Source: Pseudomonas fluorescens | GTDB taxonomy: Bacteria; Pseudomonadota; Gammaproteobacteria; Pseudomonadales; Pseudomonadaceae | Length of the DNA: 64,000 nucleotides | Assembly (NCBI RefSeq): GCF_003732425.1 | Contig: NZ_MOBX01000013.1 | Coordinates: 248,001 to 312,000 of the forward strand | Direction: 5' to 3' | Shown here: piece after piece, positions 63,473 through 64,000 of the stretch | Position numbering within the stretch: the first letter of the stretch is position 1 | How the letters are laid out: every line of letters begins with the position of its first letter | The notes under the pieces: generated by a model | What the model was told of the DNA's origin: nothing | The model's input: only the letters and a program-made list of their open reading frames with translations | Databases searched by the model: none | Made by a program: the position numbers and the translations under genes

Positions 63473-64000
63473 ATGCAGCAGGTTGGTCAGAAGGAAAAAG
63501 CCAAGCTCTGGCTCTCACAGTTCGACCAAGGGCCGAATGACCGCGCGCTCGCCGAGAAGCTGCTCAACTCAGTGAACTACTGCCCGTTGAATGAGTTCAA
63601 GGACAGCATGGTCAAACTCACGCGCAAGGTATTGCCACTCAAACAACCTTCCGCGCTGTTCATCGAGCGTGAGCTCCAACCCACCAAAGCCAAGCTCCCG
63701 CCCCCTCTGTACAAGCAAAAGAAAACCTACAGTAAGCGATCGAAGAAAAAGCACATCAGGGCTTACGGAGCTGCCATCCAAGCGGTCAAGTCAATCAAGT
63801 ACAAAACTCAGGATATTGGCAGTGAAGCGCTGACTGCCTGGATAGCAAATACCTTGTGCCGTCAGAACGATGTGCGCTTTCTCTTGCAGCCCACCGCTGA
63901 CAACATTAGAAACTCGAAAGTCAGAAACTTCGTCGTGCTCACAGACTTCATCGGCAGCGGTGATCGGGCGCGGAAAATCTTGGATGCGATGTGGGGCGTG
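63473..64000 (+). CDS. phosphoribosyltransferase-like (PRTase-CE type) protein, 5' part
   Basis: 176 codons to the window edge, no stop. The ATG at 63473 has AAGGA eight bases upstream; an in-frame ATG at 63440 is an alternative. N-terminal helices (KAKLWLSQFDQGPNDRALAEKLLNSVNY), a basic stretch (YKQKKTYSKRSKKKH), and FVVLTDFIGSGDRARKIL, which fits the phosphoribosyltransferase PRPP-loop type (VxxxDFxGSGxT) found in predicted conflict-system effectors. Lies 76 bases after gajB. Truncated by the window, so the assignment is tentative. Confidence 0.6.
   Translation, partial: MQQVGQKEKAKLWLSQFDQGPNDRALAEKLLNSVNYCPLNEFKDSMVKLTRKVLPLKQPSALFIERELQPTKAKLPPPLYKQKKTYSKRSKKKHIRAYGAAIQAVKSIKYKTQDIGSEALTAWIANTLCRQNDVRFLLQPTADNIRNSKVRNFVVLTDFIGSGDRARKILDAMWGV

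Overview
The window looks like a chromosomal segment of a Pseudomonas species, probably of the fluorescens/putida type. The evidence is the catR-catBCA and pcaIJ genes, which read as close relatives of the Pseudomonas proteins, the many LysR-type regulators, the OprD/alginate-export style porins, and moderately high GC. No rRNA, tRNA or CRISPR array was seen.

Left part (1-37.9 kb), catabolic and stress-response gene clusters. (a) 1-5.9 kb: LysR regulators around an alpha/beta hydrolase and a short operon of an NADP-binding reductase, a DODA-type dioxygenase, a carboxylesterase and a DoxX membrane protein. (b) 6.1-10.2 kb: two luciferase-like flavin monooxygenases bracket a tandem pair of TIM-barrel isomerase/epimerase paralogues, ending in an ArsR-like regulator; the glutathione-dependent formaldehyde dehydrogenase gene follows. 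(c) 11.9-15.8 kb: pcaIJ, a MarR regulator with a perfect palindromic operator, an M20 amidohydrolase and a TRIC/YicG membrane protein. (d) 15.8-24.8 kb: on the minus strand catB-catC-catA, then porin, exported arylsulfatase, formylglycine-generating enzyme and an aromatic-acid:H+ symporter, with divergent catR. This suggests coupling of sulfate-ester cleavage to catechol ortho-cleavage. (e) 24.8-32.9 kb: a block bracketed by two copies of a catR 3'-end repeat, holding a glyA fragment, AraC, VOC, an Old Yellow Enzyme-type oxidoreductase, cupin, AhpD-like, MFS and LysR genes. (f) 32.9-37.9 kb: M20 amidohydrolase, MHS transporter, porin and an AbgR-like LysR regulator.

Right part (38-64 kb), accessory DNA. 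After an abortive-infection-family gene comes an IS66-bounded composite transposon (39,900-46,922). An intact IS66 forms its left side and a 90-bp IS66 end in inverted orientation its right side, and the outer ends carry identical 8-bp direct repeats (CGAAAAAC). Its cargo is two regulators and four small-molecule-metabolism genes. Next to it lie wrecked copies of an OLD/GajA-type nuclease gene and a kfrA-like gene, then a tyrosine integrase.

From 49.4 kb to the end the window is a defense-type island: an uncharacterised two-gene operon (PLD-like C-terminus plus helical partner), a membrane protein paired with a 1.7-kilo-residue nuclease-STAND NTPase, an orphan gene, a complete Gabija pair (gajA-gajB) and the start of a phosphoribosyltransferase-like protein. 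The two-gene operon and the membrane protein/STAND nuclease pair are the best candidates for undescribed systems.
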